A stretch of DNA of 64,000 nt from NCBI RefSeq assembly GCF_038967635.1, contig NZ_CP152413.1, positions 2,046,001 through 2,110,000 on the forward strand, in the 5' to 3' direction. Position numbers and translations under genes: made by a program. The notes under the pieces are model-generated. The model was not told the DNA's origin, searched no databases, and saw only the letters and a list, made by a program, of their open reading frames with translations. Shown here in pieces: positions 9,056 to 17,463 of the stretch (position 1 is the first letter of the stretch; every line of letters starts with the position of its first letter). Origin of the DNA: Bradyrhizobium sp. B124 (GTDB lineage Bacteria; Pseudomonadota; Alphaproteobacteria; Rhizobiales; Xanthobacteraceae).

Positions 9056-9637
9056 ATGTCGACAGCGTCCAGCTCACCCGCCACACCTCCTCACAGCCTC
9101 GGATCCGGGCTTGCCAACCTTCGCGCCAAGTGGGGTTGGATCGTCGCCCTTGGCGTGATCTACCTGATCGCAGGCGTGCTCGCCTTCGGCAGCGTGTTCT
9201 TTGCCACCGTCGTCAGCGTGCTGTTCGTCGGCGCGATGATGATCGTCGCCGGCGTTGCCGAGATCATCAACGCATTCCAGTTCAAGACCTGGGGCAAGTT
9301 CCTGTTCTGGCTGCTGCTCGGCGCGCTCTATGTCGTCGCGGGCTTCATCACCTTCGAGAACCCGCTGCTCGCCGCAGCGACCCTGACGCTATTCCTCGGC
9401 ATCGCGCTGGTGGTCTCCGGCATCGTCCGCATCTTCCTGGCGTTCGGCATGAACTCGGCGGCGCCGTGGGGAATGGTCGCGATCTCCGGGCTGATCACGC
9501 TGGTGCTCGGGGTCATGATCCTGGCGCGCTGGCCGGTGTCGAGCCTTTACGTGCTTGGCATCTTCCTCAGCGTCGACCTGATCTGCGCCGGCGTCAGCTG
9601 GATCAGCATGGGCATGGCGCTGAAGCAGCGAGCGTGA
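9056..9637 (+). CDS. HdeD-family membrane protein
   Basis: 193 residues with six predicted transmembrane helices in three pairs (starting about residues 27, 52, 82, 106, 136 and 163) and short loops. The repeated pattern GxxYLIAGVLAF / GALYVVAGFITF is typical of the DUF308/HdeD family. In enterobacteria HdeD belongs to the acid-fitness island; the molecular activity is unknown. The ATG at 9056 follows GGGAG; the frame is open 13 codons further upstream but without a comparable ribosome-binding site. Confidence 0.88.
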   Translation: MSTASSSPATPPHSLGSGLANLRAKWGWIVALGVIYLIAGVLAFGSVFFATVVSVLFVGAMMIVAGVAEIINAFQFKTWGKFLFWLLLGALYVVAGFITFENPLLAAATLTLFLGIALVVSGIVRIFLAFGMNSAAPWGMVAISGLITLVLGVMILARWPVSSLYVLGIFLSVDLICAGVSWISMGMALKQRA

Positions 9638-9646
9638 CGCGCGAAT

Positions 9647-9729
9647 GTAGGGCGGGTTAGCGACAGCGTAACCCGCCGCAAATCTCACAGGCGGAACGAT
9701 GGCGGGTTACGCTTGCGCTAACCCGCCCT
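9647..9729. repeat. Palindromic intergenic repeat, family B copy 1
   Basis: Left arm GTAGGGCGGGTTAGCGACAG then CGTAACCCGCCG; right arm GGCGGGTTACGCTTGCGCTAACCCGCCC. Each arm is itself a hairpin, and the two arms also pair with each other. It lies between the stop of the HdeD gene and the stop of the convergent gene at 9749, so it could serve as a bidirectional terminator. Confidence 0.8.
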
Positions 9730-9748
9730 GCAGTTCTCCCTGCAATGC

Positions 9749-10135
9749 TCAGGGCTGCGCGAGGTGCCAGGCGCCGTTGAGAAAGCCGTCGCCGGTGATG
9801 TCGCCGGCCTTCTGGTCCTTGGCGAAGGTATAGAGCGGCTTGCCCTTGTAGGCCCACTGCTTCGAGCCGTCGTCACGCGCGATGATGGTGTAGCCGCCTT
9901 CGGCCTTGTCGCTGGCTTCCGCCTTCAGCACCGGCCAGTTGGTGGCACAGGGGCCGTTGCAGGCCGATTTGCCGTCGCTGTCCTTGTCGAAGGTGTAGAG
10001 CGTCATGCCCTTGGCGTCGGTCAGGACTGAGCCCTTCGCCGTGGTGCCGGTCTTGGTCGGCGGCGCGGCAAAGGCGGCGGACGCGAGCGCAAACGAAGCG
10101 GCAGTAGCGAACGCGAGTGCGAGCGTTGTCTTCAT
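9749..10135 (-). CDS. Secreted COG4315-type repeat protein
   Basis: 128 residues: a signal peptide (MKTTLALAFATAASFALASAAFA, cleavage near residue 23), then two copies of the Lipoprotein_15/COG4315 unit with the conserved MTLYTFDKDSDGKSACNGPC / KPLYTFAKDQKAGDITGDGF pattern. The first unit has a Cys pair. The family is periplasmic and of unknown activity; the YTFxxD motif may bind metal. The ATG at 10135 has GGGAGA upstream. Single gene. Confidence 0.88.
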   Translation of the reverse strand: MKTTLALAFATAASFALASAAFAAPPTKTGTTAKGSVLTDAKGMTLYTFDKDSDGKSACNGPCATNWPVLKAEASDKAEGGYTIIARDDGSKQWAYKGKPLYTFAKDQKAGDITGDGFLNGAWHLAQP

Positions 10136-10279
10136 GGTGTCTCCCTTTCGAATGCAAATGGCTTGCATGCGTAGGACGCCGGAGGACGCACCGTATTCCG
10201 TTGGCTGCGCGCGAAGAATTTTCGGCCGAGAGACGGGCGTGAGGGGAATAAAGGCGAGAGCGCGTGCCGATACCGGCCC

Positions 10280-10347
10280 GTAGCCCGCATGAGCAAAGCG
10301 ATATGCGGGAGACTATCCCGGATATCGCTTCGCTCATCCGGGCTACA
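10280..10347. repeat. Palindromic intergenic repeat, family A copy 2
   Basis: GTAGCCCGCATGAGCAAAGC at the left and GCTTCGCTCATCCGGGCTACA at the right are complementary except for a few positions, with GATATGCGGG / CCCGGATATC as an inner pair. It is the most compact copy of the family, next to the 3' end of the DUF4239 gene. Confidence 0.8.
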
Positions 10348-10358
10348 GCACTTGATGC

Positions 10359-11108
10359 TTACCGTCTGATCTCCTCTGCCGCGCGCACCAGCGGGCGGTC
10401 GGAGAGCTGGATCGGGCCGGAGAACGGCGTGCTCATTTCGAGGATCAGATAGATCGCGGCCGAGATCAGCGCCGCGGCGGCGATATAGGTCGAGACCACC
10501 ACCGCATTGCGCGGCGCGCGAAACCCCAGCGTCGCGAACATCAGCGTCAGCCACCCGACCAGGATGCAGATCAGCGGTGACGGGAACGACCCGTCGGACT
10601 GCTCGACAAAGGTCCAGCGCTGCTGCACCGCCTGCCGATAGACCGAGCGGGCGTCGTTCCAAAGCGCAATCTTCTGCTCGTCGTTGAACTTCAGCTCGCG
10701 GAGACTGTTGCCGACCTCGTCGAGCAGATGTTCGGACACCTCGTTCGCGCGCGAGATCGGGGCATCCTTGAGCGCCTGCTCGACATAGGCGAGCAGCCGC
10801 TTGCGCGGCTCGTCGGCGCTGGGGCCGAGCGGCCGCAGGCTGCGGTCGAGCAGGATGAGGTCGGTCGCGAAGACGTGCAGGTTGCGGTCAACCGCCGCAT
10901 AGGTGTTGGCCGAATTGTTCATCATCAGACCGAGCAGCAGCGACGGCATGGTGACGAACAGGGTCGCGACCAGGCGTACCGAGGTATTGGTCTCGTCGCT
11001 GCGGTGGTGCTCGCCGAGCCGGCCATGGATCGCCATGGTGGCAAGCGCGGCGCCGCCGAGCAGCATGAAGATCAGGATCGCGACGACAACTGCAACCACG
11101 GCTTGCAA
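10359..11108 (-). CDS. DUF4239 membrane protein
   Basis: About 249 residues with a bestrophin-like layout: transmembrane helices near residues 4-26, 45-65, 182-200 and 205-225, and a helical soluble stretch between (DRSLRPLGPSADEPRKRLLAYVEQ). It matches DUF4239, whose role is unknown; some relatives are proposed ion channels. No ATG is available; TTG at 11108 is taken as start because CAGG lies just upstream and the first helix begins immediately after. A GTG three codons later is an alternative. Confidence 0.78.
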   Translation of the reverse strand: MQAVVAVVVAILIFMLLGGAALATMAIHGRLGEHHRSDETNTSVRLVATLFVTMPSLLLGLMMNNSANTYAAVDRNLHVFATDLILLDRSLRPLGPSADEPRKRLLAYVEQALKDAPISRANEVSEHLLDEVGNSLRELKFNDEQKIALWNDARSVYRQAVQQRWTFVEQSDGSFPSPLICILVGWLTLMFATLGFRAPRNAVVVSTYIAAAALISAAIYLILEMSTPFSGPIQLSDRPLVRAAEEIRR

Positions 11109-11241
11109 GGACCTGCGAGAGAATCAGGTGCGCAGGATAGCAAGTGCCGCGCGGCGGCGCATGTCCGGTTGACTGGCCTTCCCTACGCGCTATCAGTCCG
11201 GAGCGCTTTTGGGGCGTCCGGCGCGCCCGAGGAGAGAAACA

Positions 11242-12186
11242 GTGCATATTGTCGACGACCGCGAGGTCAACCGCGTCCTGACCTTTCCGATCCTGATCGA
11301 AGCGATCGAGGCCGCGCACCGGCGGCCGAAGATCGCGGTCAAGGACGGCTATCTCGGCGACGACAGGGGCCAGCAGCTGGTGACCCGCAGCGCGGTCGAT
11401 GCCGGCCGCTTCATGATGACCAAGCTCTACACCAGCTTCCCGGGCAACCTCGCGCACGGCAAGCTGCCGGCCGTGCAGGCGGTCTGCGTGCTGTTCGACG
11501 GCAATGACGGGCGGCCGCTGGCGGTGATGGACGCCGCCGAGATCACCCATTGGAAGACCGCCGCGGACTCCGCGCTCGGCGCCAAGCATCTGGCGCGGCC
11601 GGATGCCGCGACGCTGCTGGTGGTCGGCGCCGGCGAGATGGCGCACTGGCTGGTGCGCGGCCACCGCACGGTGCGGCCGTCTCTGAAGCGGGTGCGGATC
11701 TGGAACCGGACGGTCGAGCGCGCGCACGAGCTCGCCACGCTGCTGGAAAGCGACGGCATCGCCGCGGATGTCGTCACCGATCTCGATGCCGCGACGCGCG
11801 AGGCCGACATCATCACCACCTGCACCCGCTCGCGCGAACCGCTGGTCAAGGGCGCGAACCTGAAGCCCGGCATCCATCTCGATCTGGTCGGCGGCTTCAC
11901 CCCCGAGACCCGCGAGTCCGACGACGAGGCGGCGCGGCGCTCGCGCATCTTCGTCGACCGAAGGGAATCCGCCTTCGACGGCGTCGGCGACATTCTGGCG
12001 CCGATCGCGAGCGGCGCGATCAAGGAAAGCGACGTGCTCGGCGATCACTATGATCTCGCAACCGGCAAGGTCAAAGGCCGCCTGTCCGCCGACGACATCA
12101 CCTTCTTCAAGAACGCCGGCGGCGGGCATCTCGATCTGATGACCTGCGAGGCGGTGCTTGCGCAGTTGGGGAAGAAGTTAGGGTGA
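11242..12186 (+). CDS. Ornithine cyclodeaminase / mu-crystallin family protein
   Basis: 314 residues, normal for the family. The N-terminal half forms the substrate/dimer domain (GRFMMTKLYTSFPGN, AVMDAAEITHWKTAADSALGA). The Rossmann half starts with LLVVGAGEMAHWLVRGH (about 128-145), an NAD(P)-binding GxGxxA-type loop. The family includes ornithine cyclodeaminase, alanine dehydrogenase and ketimine reductases; the change from the usual RTAAxSALA to KTAADSALG does not settle which. GTG at 11242 is chosen because AGGAGAGA lies 6-13 bases upstream. Convergent with coaA. Confidence 0.88.
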   Translation: MHIVDDREVNRVLTFPILIEAIEAAHRRPKIAVKDGYLGDDRGQQLVTRSAVDAGRFMMTKLYTSFPGNLAHGKLPAVQAVCVLFDGNDGRPLAVMDAAEITHWKTAADSALGAKHLARPDAATLLVVGAGEMAHWLVRGHRTVRPSLKRVRIWNRTVERAHELATLLESDGIAADVVTDLDAATREADIITTCTRSREPLVKGANLKPGIHLDLVGGFTPETRESDDEAARRSRIFVDRRESAFDGVGDILAPIASGAIKESDVLGDHYDLATGKVKGRLSADDITFFKNAGGGHLDLMTCEAVLAQLGKKLG

Positions 12187-12196
12187 CGGCGAAAAC

Positions 12197-12284
12197 GTAG
12201 GGCGGGTTAGGCGAAGCCGTAACCCGCCGCGCCGCAGCGCATGGAAAGACGGCGGATTACGCCTTCGGCTAATCCGCCCTACAC
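12197..12284. repeat. Palindromic intergenic repeat, family B copy 2
   Basis: GTAGGGCGGGTTAGGCGAAG at the left and the complementary GGCTAATCCGCCCTACAC at the right. It occupies essentially the whole gap between the convergent stop codons at 12186 and 12286. Its right half has A for G substitutions (GGATTAC for GGGTTAC) that copy 3 shares but copy 1 lacks. Confidence 0.82.
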
Positions 12285-12285
12285 C

Positions 12286-13224
12286 CTACGTCTCCCGCAA
12301 CCAGACCTCGCCGATCGAATGGTCGGAGCGCTTGCGCAGTACGATGTCGGCCCGCGTCCGCGTCGGCAAGATGTTCTCCCTGAGATTGGCGCGATGATGC
12401 TCGCGCCACAGCCGCTCCGCGACCTCGCGCGCGTCGCCGGGCGGCAGGTCCCTGTAATGGTGGAAATAGGAGGCGGGGTTTCGGAACGCGGTCGGCTGCA
12501 GCCTGAGGAAGCGCTCGACATACCAGGATTGGATGTCGGCCTCATCGGCATCGAGGTAGATCGAGAAGTCGAAGAAATCCGAGACCACCACCGGCGCCGT
12601 GCCGCGTGCCAGCAGCACGTTGAGGCCCTCGAACACCAGGATGTCCGGCTGCTGGATGACCTGCCGTTCCGACGGCACGATGTCGCCGATCAGGTGCGAG
12701 TAGACCGGCAGCTCGAGCTCACCTTCACCCGCCTTGGCTGCCGCGAGAAACCGCAGCATCCGCGGCAGATCGTAGCTCTCGGGAAAGCCTTTGCGCCGCA
12801 TCAGGCCGCGCTCTTCCAGAACAGCGTTGGAATGCAGGAAGCCGTCGGTCGTCACCAGCTCGACGTGCGGGTGGTCTGCCCAGCCGACCAGCAGCGCACA
12901 CAGCACACGGGCAAAGGTGCTCTTGCCGACGCCGACACTCCCGGCCAACGCGACGATGTAGGGCGATGGGCGGGCCGGCCGGCCGAGAAACTCCGCCTTG
13001 ACCTGCATCAGATTGCGGGCCGCCGAGAAATGCAGGTTCAACAGGCGCGTCAGCGGCAGATACACGTCGCTGACTTCGGCGGACGTAATCGGCCCGTTCA
13101 AGCCGCGTAGCGCCGTGAGATCGGCATCCGACAGTGTCAGCGACGTGCTGGAGCGCAATGCCGCCCAGTCGCCGCGGCCGAACATCATGTAGGCGGAGAG
13201 CTCGTCGGGGTGGGTCATTCTCAT
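12286..13224 (-). CDS. coaA: Type I pantothenate kinase
   Basis: About 312 residues, close to the usual 316. It phosphorylates pantothenate, the first step of CoA synthesis. The P-loop is GSVGVGKST (about residues 88-96). The family motifs VELVTTDGFLHSN, KGFPESYDLPRML and YSHLIGDIVPSE follow, then LARGTAPVVVSDFFDFSIYLDA and the pantothenate-pocket stretch WYVERFLRLQPTAFRNPASYFHHY. Three nearby starts are possible (13248, 13224, 13218); none has a strong ribosome-binding site. The N-terminus (PDELSAYMMFGRGDW) is not the standard rhizobial start, so this could be a second, diverged kinase. Confidence 0.88.
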   Translation of the reverse strand: MRMTHPDELSAYMMFGRGDWAALRSSTSLTLSDADLTALRGLNGPITSAEVSDVYLPLTRLLNLHFSAARNLMQVKAEFLGRPARPSPYIVALAGSVGVGKSTFARVLCALLVGWADHPHVELVTTDGFLHSNAVLEERGLMRRKGFPESYDLPRMLRFLAAAKAGEGELELPVYSHLIGDIVPSERQVIQQPDILVFEGLNVLLARGTAPVVVSDFFDFSIYLDADEADIQSWYVERFLRLQPTAFRNPASYFHHYRDLPPGDAREVAERLWREHHRANLRENILPTRTRADIVLRKRSDHSIGEVWLRET

Positions 13225-13317
13225 CCGTTCACGGTGAGCCTGATGCATCCGATCGATCTTGCCGAGGTGAAGCCAGCGGCGTCAATGGCCCTGCGCCGGA
13301 GGCTTGATGGCAAACGA

Positions 13318-13388
13318 GTAGCCCGCATGAGCGAAGCGATATGCGGGAAGGTCTCTCCCCGGATATCGCTTCGCTCATCCGGGCTACA
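13318..13388. repeat. Palindromic intergenic repeat, family A copy 3
   Basis: GTAGCCCGCATGAGCGAAGC against GCTTCGCTCATCCGGGCTACA: 20 of 21 outer positions pair, with GATATGCGGG / CCCCGGATATC inside. It is the best preserved copy. It lies 24 bases from family B copy 3, in the gap upstream of coaA. Confidence 0.85.
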
Positions 13389-13411
13389 AGGTGACTGTCT
13401 CGGCCAGAATC

Positions 13412-13498
13412 GTAGGGCGGGTTAGCGCAAGCGTAACCCGCCGCATCTCGATGCACGGAAGGACGGCGGATTACGCCTTCGGCTAATCCGCCCTACAC
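13412..13498. repeat. Palindromic intergenic repeat, family B copy 3
   Basis: Same structure as the copies at 9647 and 12197: GTAGGGCGGGTTAGCGCAAG ... GGCTAATCCGCCCTACAC. It ends two bases before the stop codon of the molybdenum subunit gene, consistent with a transcription-end role. Confidence 0.82.
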
Positions 13499-13500
13499 AA

Positions 13501-15759
13501 TCACTCCGCGGCTTGCTGCGCCGGTGCGTCCAGTGCCGCCGAGACCTTCGGCGGCGACATCGGCAGGCTGTAGAAGCGCTTGCCGAGGGCGTTGTGGACG
13601 GCATTGGCGACCGCGGCCATGACGGGGACCAGCGGCACCTCGCCGACACCCTTGACGCCCTGCGGATGCTTCGGGTTCGGCACCTCGACCAGCGCGCAGT
13701 CGAGCATCGGGAGGTCGGAGCAGACCGGCATCCGGTAATCGAGGAAGCCCGGATTATCGACCTTGCCGTCCTTGTTGTAGATGTACTCCTCGTTCAGCGC
13801 CCAGCCGATGCCCTGCGCGACGCCGCCTTGCAGCTGGCCTTCGACATAGCTCGGATGCACGGCGCGGCCGACATCCTGCACGGCGGTGTAGCGGATCACG
13901 CGCACGATCCCGAGATCGACGTCGACCTCGACGTCGCAGATATGCGTGCCGAAGCCGCCCTCGGCGCCCTGGGTGTTGAGCTGCACGCTGGCGCCGATCG
14001 GGCCGCCCTGCGACGGCGCCTTTTCGGCAAGGTCCGCGAGCGTCAACGGCTCGAACTGGCCGGCATTCGGGCTCACCGGATGCGCGGCGCCGTTCTCCCA
14101 TTTCACCGCTTCAGGGTCGATCTCCCAGATCTTCGCCGCGCGCTCGCGCAAGGTGGCGATCACCTTGTCGGCCGCCTGCGTCACCACCATCGAGGAGGCG
14201 AACAGCACGCGGCTGCCGCCGGTGAGGTTGGAGAAGCCGACCGTCTGGGTGTCACCGATGATGACCGAGATCCGCTTGTAGTCGATGCCGAGCAGCTCGG
14301 CGCAGATGTTGGCGATGCCGGCGCGCGAGCCGCCGATATCTGGATGCCCTGTGGTGACGACGACATTGCCGTCCTCGGTGATGTTGACCTGCGCGGAGGA
14401 TTCGCCACCGGCGTTGAACCAGAAGCCGGAGGCAACGCCCCTGCCCTGATATTTGCCGAGCGGCGCGGCGTAATGCGGATGGTTCTTGGCGGCCTCCAGC
14501 GTCTCGATATAGCCGATGCGCGGAAACACCGGGCCGTGCGCGGCCTTGGTGCCTTCCTTGGCCGCATTCTTCAGCCGCAGCGCCAACGGATCGATCTTGA
14601 GGCGTTCTGCGAGCTCGTCGAGCACGCATTCCACCGCATAGGCGCCGATCGGCGCGCCGGGTGCGCGATAGGCCGCGACCTTGGAGCGGTTGGAGCAGAC
14701 GTCAAAGCCTTCCGACAGCACATGCGGAATGTCGTAGGGCGCAAAGCTGCATCCGACCGCACCGCGGATCGGCGAGCCCGGGAAGGCGCCGGCCTGCAGG
14801 TAGAAGCTGCCATGGGCGGCGACGATGGTGCCGTCCTTCTTGGCGCCGATCTTCACCGTGCTCTTCGAGCCCGAGGTCGGCCCGGTGGCGCGCATCACCT
14901 CCTCGCGGGTCATCACCATCTTGACCGGGCGGCCGGATTTCTTGGCGAGCAAGGTCGCAAGCGGTTCGAGATAGACGATGGTCTTGCCGCCGAAGCCGCC
15001 GCCGATCTCGGCGGGAATCGCGCGGATGTCGCTCTGCGGGATGCCTGTGAGCATCGAGGTCATCGCGCGCACCATGAACTGGCCCTGGCTCGACGACCAG
15101 ATCGTGGTCTTGCCGTCGGCCGCGACCGAGATCAGGCAGGCATGCGGCTCGATGTAGCCCTGGTGCACCGGTCGCGTGGTGAAGGAGCGCTCAACGACGA
15201 TGTCGGCGTCCTTGAAGCCTTGCGCGATGTCGCCCTTCTTGGATTCGATGCGGCCCATGATGTTCGAGGGCTTGCCGTCGAATCTGTTGAACTCGTGCAG
15301 GATCGGCGCGTCAGGCCTCAAGGCGTCGTCGATCTCGATCGCCCAGGGCAGCACCTCGTAGTCGACCTCGATCAGCTTGCAGGCTTCCGCGGCGATCGCC
15401 TCCGTGGTCGCGGCGACGGCGGCGACGGGATGGCCGGGGAACAGCGCCTTGTCGCGCGCCATCACGTTGCGGCACATCCAGCGCATGTCCTGGATGCCGA
15501 GCATCACGGCGCCCTTCTCGATCGTGAAGTCGACGATGTCACGCGAAGTGACCACCGCTTTCACGCCGGGCAGCGCCTCGGCCTTGGTGGTGTTGATCGA
15601 CTTGATGCGGGCATGCGGATGCGGGCTGCGCAACACCTTGCCCCAGATCATGCCGGGCATGGTGGTGTCGGCGGCGAACGCCGCGCGGCCGGTCACCTTG
15701 TCGACGCCATCGGGCCTGATGGTGCGCTGACCGATCCATTTGTTGTTGACGACGTTCAT
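13501..15759 (-). CDS. Molybdenum-binding subunit of xanthine-dehydrogenase-family hydroxylase
   Basis: 752 residues. The ald_Xan_dh_C domain spans about 20-125 (DKVTGRAAFAADTTMPGMIWGK), and the molybdopterin-binding domain follows with PAEIGGGFGGKT (about 255) and AAYRAPGAPIGAYAVE (about 365). The catalytic Glu is in GVGEVPLVP near the C-terminus (about 704). The CoxL signature AYRCSFR is absent, so this is not CO dehydrogenase; relatives oxidise purines, nicotinate, aldehydes or aromatic CoA esters. The start ATGA overlaps the stop of the 2Fe-2S gene, showing translational coupling. The substrate is unknown; the divergent solute-binding protein may deliver it. Confidence 0.92.
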   Translation of the reverse strand: MNVVNNKWIGQRTIRPDGVDKVTGRAAFAADTTMPGMIWGKVLRSPHPHARIKSINTTKAEALPGVKAVVTSRDIVDFTIEKGAVMLGIQDMRWMCRNVMARDKALFPGHPVAAVAATTEAIAAEACKLIEVDYEVLPWAIEIDDALRPDAPILHEFNRFDGKPSNIMGRIESKKGDIAQGFKDADIVVERSFTTRPVHQGYIEPHACLISVAADGKTTIWSSSQGQFMVRAMTSMLTGIPQSDIRAIPAEIGGGFGGKTIVYLEPLATLLAKKSGRPVKMVMTREEVMRATGPTSGSKSTVKIGAKKDGTIVAAHGSFYLQAGAFPGSPIRGAVGCSFAPYDIPHVLSEGFDVCSNRSKVAAYRAPGAPIGAYAVECVLDELAERLKIDPLALRLKNAAKEGTKAAHGPVFPRIGYIETLEAAKNHPHYAAPLGKYQGRGVASGFWFNAGGESSAQVNITEDGNVVVTTGHPDIGGSRAGIANICAELLGIDYKRISVIIGDTQTVGFSNLTGGSRVLFASSMVVTQAADKVIATLRERAAKIWEIDPEAVKWENGAAHPVSPNAGQFEPLTLADLAEKAPSQGGPIGASVQLNTQGAEGGFGTHICDVEVDVDLGIVRVIRYTAVQDVGRAVHPSYVEGQLQGGVAQGIGWALNEEYIYNKDGKVDNPGFLDYRMPVCSDLPMLDCALVEVPNPKHPQGVKGVGEVPLVPVMAAVANAVHNALGKRFYSLPMSPPKVSAALDAPAQQAAE

Positions 15760-16238
15760 GGCCGCATCTCCCGCATTTCGGCGGCGGTCTCCATCACCGC
15801 GCGGACGATCTTGTCGTAACCGGTGCACCGGCAGAGATTGCCGGCGAGCCAGAAGCGGACTTCCTCTTCGGTCGGATTTGAGTTCTTGGCGAGCAGCGCC
15901 TCGGAGGCGACCAGCATGCCCGAGGTGCAGATGCCGCACTGAAGCGCGGCATGCTCGAGGAACTTCTGCTGCAAGGGATGCAGCCTGTCGCCCGTGGCCA
16001 TGCCCTCGATGGTCCGGATCTCGTGGCCCTCGGCCTCGGCCGCGAGCATCAGGCAGGAACAGATCAGGCTGCCGTCGAGCGTGATCGAACAGGCGCCGCA
16101 ATCGCCGGAGGCGCAGCCCTCCTTGGAGCCGGTCAAGCCCAATTGTCCGCGCAAGGCGTCGAGCATGGTCTCATACGGCTCGCACAGGAATTCGACCGGC
16201 TCGCCGTTGACCGAGGTGGTGACGTGCAGTTTCGGCAT
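15756..16238 (-). CDS. 2Fe-2S subunit of xanthine-dehydrogenase-family hydroxylase
   Basis: 160 residues. A plant-type ferredoxin 2Fe-2S site is seen at about residues 41-62 (GCASGDCGACSITLDG plus a distal Cys). The second, helical cluster site holds CGICTSG (about 100) and LCRCTGYDKI (about 137). It transfers electrons from the Mo centre to FAD. It starts five bases after the FAD-subunit stop and overlaps the Mo-subunit start by four bases. Confidence 0.94.
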   Translation of the reverse strand: MPKLHVTTSVNGEPVEFLCEPYETMLDALRGQLGLTGSKEGCASGDCGACSITLDGSLICSCLMLAAEAEGHEIRTIEGMATGDRLHPLQQKFLEHAALQCGICTSGMLVASEALLAKNSNPTEEEVRFWLAGNLCRCTGYDKIVRAVMETAAEMREMRP

Positions 16239-16242
16239 GGTG

Positions 16243-17112
16243 CTAGTGTCCTCCGGCGCGCTGGGCGGCGATCGCGGCGGTGCGCTTGAGCAGCACGCCG
16301 GCGGTCTTTGTCCTGTAAGCAATGGTGCCGCGCTTGTCGTCGATCGGACGGCAGGCGGCGCGGCATGCCGCAGCAGCCGCCTCCAACGCGGCGTCCTCGA
16401 GCTCCGAGCCGATCAGCGCCTTTGCCGCCGGTTCAACCAGCAGCGCGGTCGGCGCCACCGCGCCGAGGCCGACGCGAGCCGCGGTGCAGACGCCGTCCTT
16501 CAAGGTCAGGCTGACGCCGATGCCGACCACCGCGATGTCCATCTCGGTGCGCGGGATCATCCGCAAGTAAGCGTCGCCCGAGCCTTTGGGCCGCGGCGGC
16601 AAGGTGAAGCTGACGAGGATCTCGCCCGGCTTGAGGTTGGTCCGTCCCGGTCCGGCCGGCACATCCTCGACCTTGAGCTCGCGGCGGCCGTTCGGGCCCT
16701 GCACGGTGACGACGGCGCCCGCCGCGATCATCGCCGGCACGCTGTCGCCGGCCGGCGAGCCGTTGCAGAGATTGCCGCCGGCGGAAGCGCGGCCCTGCAC
16801 CTGCTTGGAGCCGATCAGGTTCACCGCCTCGAGCACGCCGGGCCAAACCTTGCCGAAGCGTGCGTGGTCGGCGAGCTCCATGCCGGAGACGGCAGCGCCG
16901 ACGCGGAAACCGCCATTGGCGGTTTCGGTGATCTCGGTCATCTCGCCGATCTTCTTGATGTCGACGATCAATCCCGGCCGCACCAGGCCGGAGCGCATTT
17001 GCACCAATAAGTCGGTACCCCCTGCCATAATGCGGGCGGCACTCCCGGCGGCAGCAAATGCGCCGATCGCTTCATCAAGCGTGCGCGGTGCTACGTATCG
17101 GATATCGGTCAT
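16243..17112 (-). CDS. FAD-binding subunit of xanthine-dehydrogenase-family hydroxylase
   Basis: 289 residues of the CoxM/FAD_binding_5 type. The two FAD-contact loops are clear: AGGTD at 30-34 and GGNLCNGSPAGD at 112-123. The CO_deh_flav_C domain makes up the C-terminal third. It is the first gene of the three-gene operon (FAD, FeS, Mo order). Translation starts at the ATG at 17112; the next gene upstream runs in the opposite direction. Confidence 0.94.
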   Translation of the reverse strand: MTDIRYVAPRTLDEAIGAFAAAGSAARIMAGGTDLLVQMRSGLVRPGLIVDIKKIGEMTEITETANGGFRVGAAVSGMELADHARFGKVWPGVLEAVNLIGSKQVQGRASAGGNLCNGSPAGDSVPAMIAAGAVVTVQGPNGRRELKVEDVPAGPGRTNLKPGEILVSFTLPPRPKGSGDAYLRMIPRTEMDIAVVGIGVSLTLKDGVCTAARVGLGAVAPTALLVEPAAKALIGSELEDAALEAAAAACRAACRPIDDKRGTIAYRTKTAGVLLKRTAAIAAQRAGGH

Positions 17113-17463
17113 GACGGTTCTTCTGGTCTCCCTCGGCTGCTTGTTCCCTCAGGGATGTGCGGGATATGGCCTTATCGCTGGCCGGCAGACCGCAAGCCTA
17201 CACGGCGGATCGCCGTCCGAACAGCCTGCGAGGTGCGGCAGGAAGCGCAGGCTCCTATGCAGGATGCGCGCTTGCGCGGTGCCGGCGGTGGCGCGCGACG
17301 CGGCCGCGGTCATCGAACGTTCACGTCACGGTCCACGCGAACCCGCCGCCGAAATCCTGAGATTGGCGGCATGGCCCTTGCTTGCTTTGCGTCACGGATT
17401 GGTGAAGCATGCAGGCCGCTGCGGCCTACGTGCCGGCGCAACGACAAAATCGGGGGACGGCGA
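17113..17463. other. Divergent intergenic region, 351 bases
   Basis: It separates the molybdenum hydroxylase operon from the solute-binding protein gene, so it must hold both promoters. The frame of the solute-binding protein is open through it, but there is no conserved coding sequence before the Tat signal at 17464. I find no clear palindromic operator or -35/-10 pair. Confidence 0.5.

Noticed and set aside
13513..15819. A 768-codon forward frame across the molybdenum subunit gene
   Set aside because: The opposite strand has the complete, motif-rich Mo subunit. The forward translation is low-complexity Arg/His/Asp.
13501..17112. Carbon monoxide dehydrogenase (coxMSL)
   Set aside because: Subunit order fits, but the CoxL active-site loop AYRCSFR is replaced, so only the wider xanthine dehydrogenase family can be claimed.
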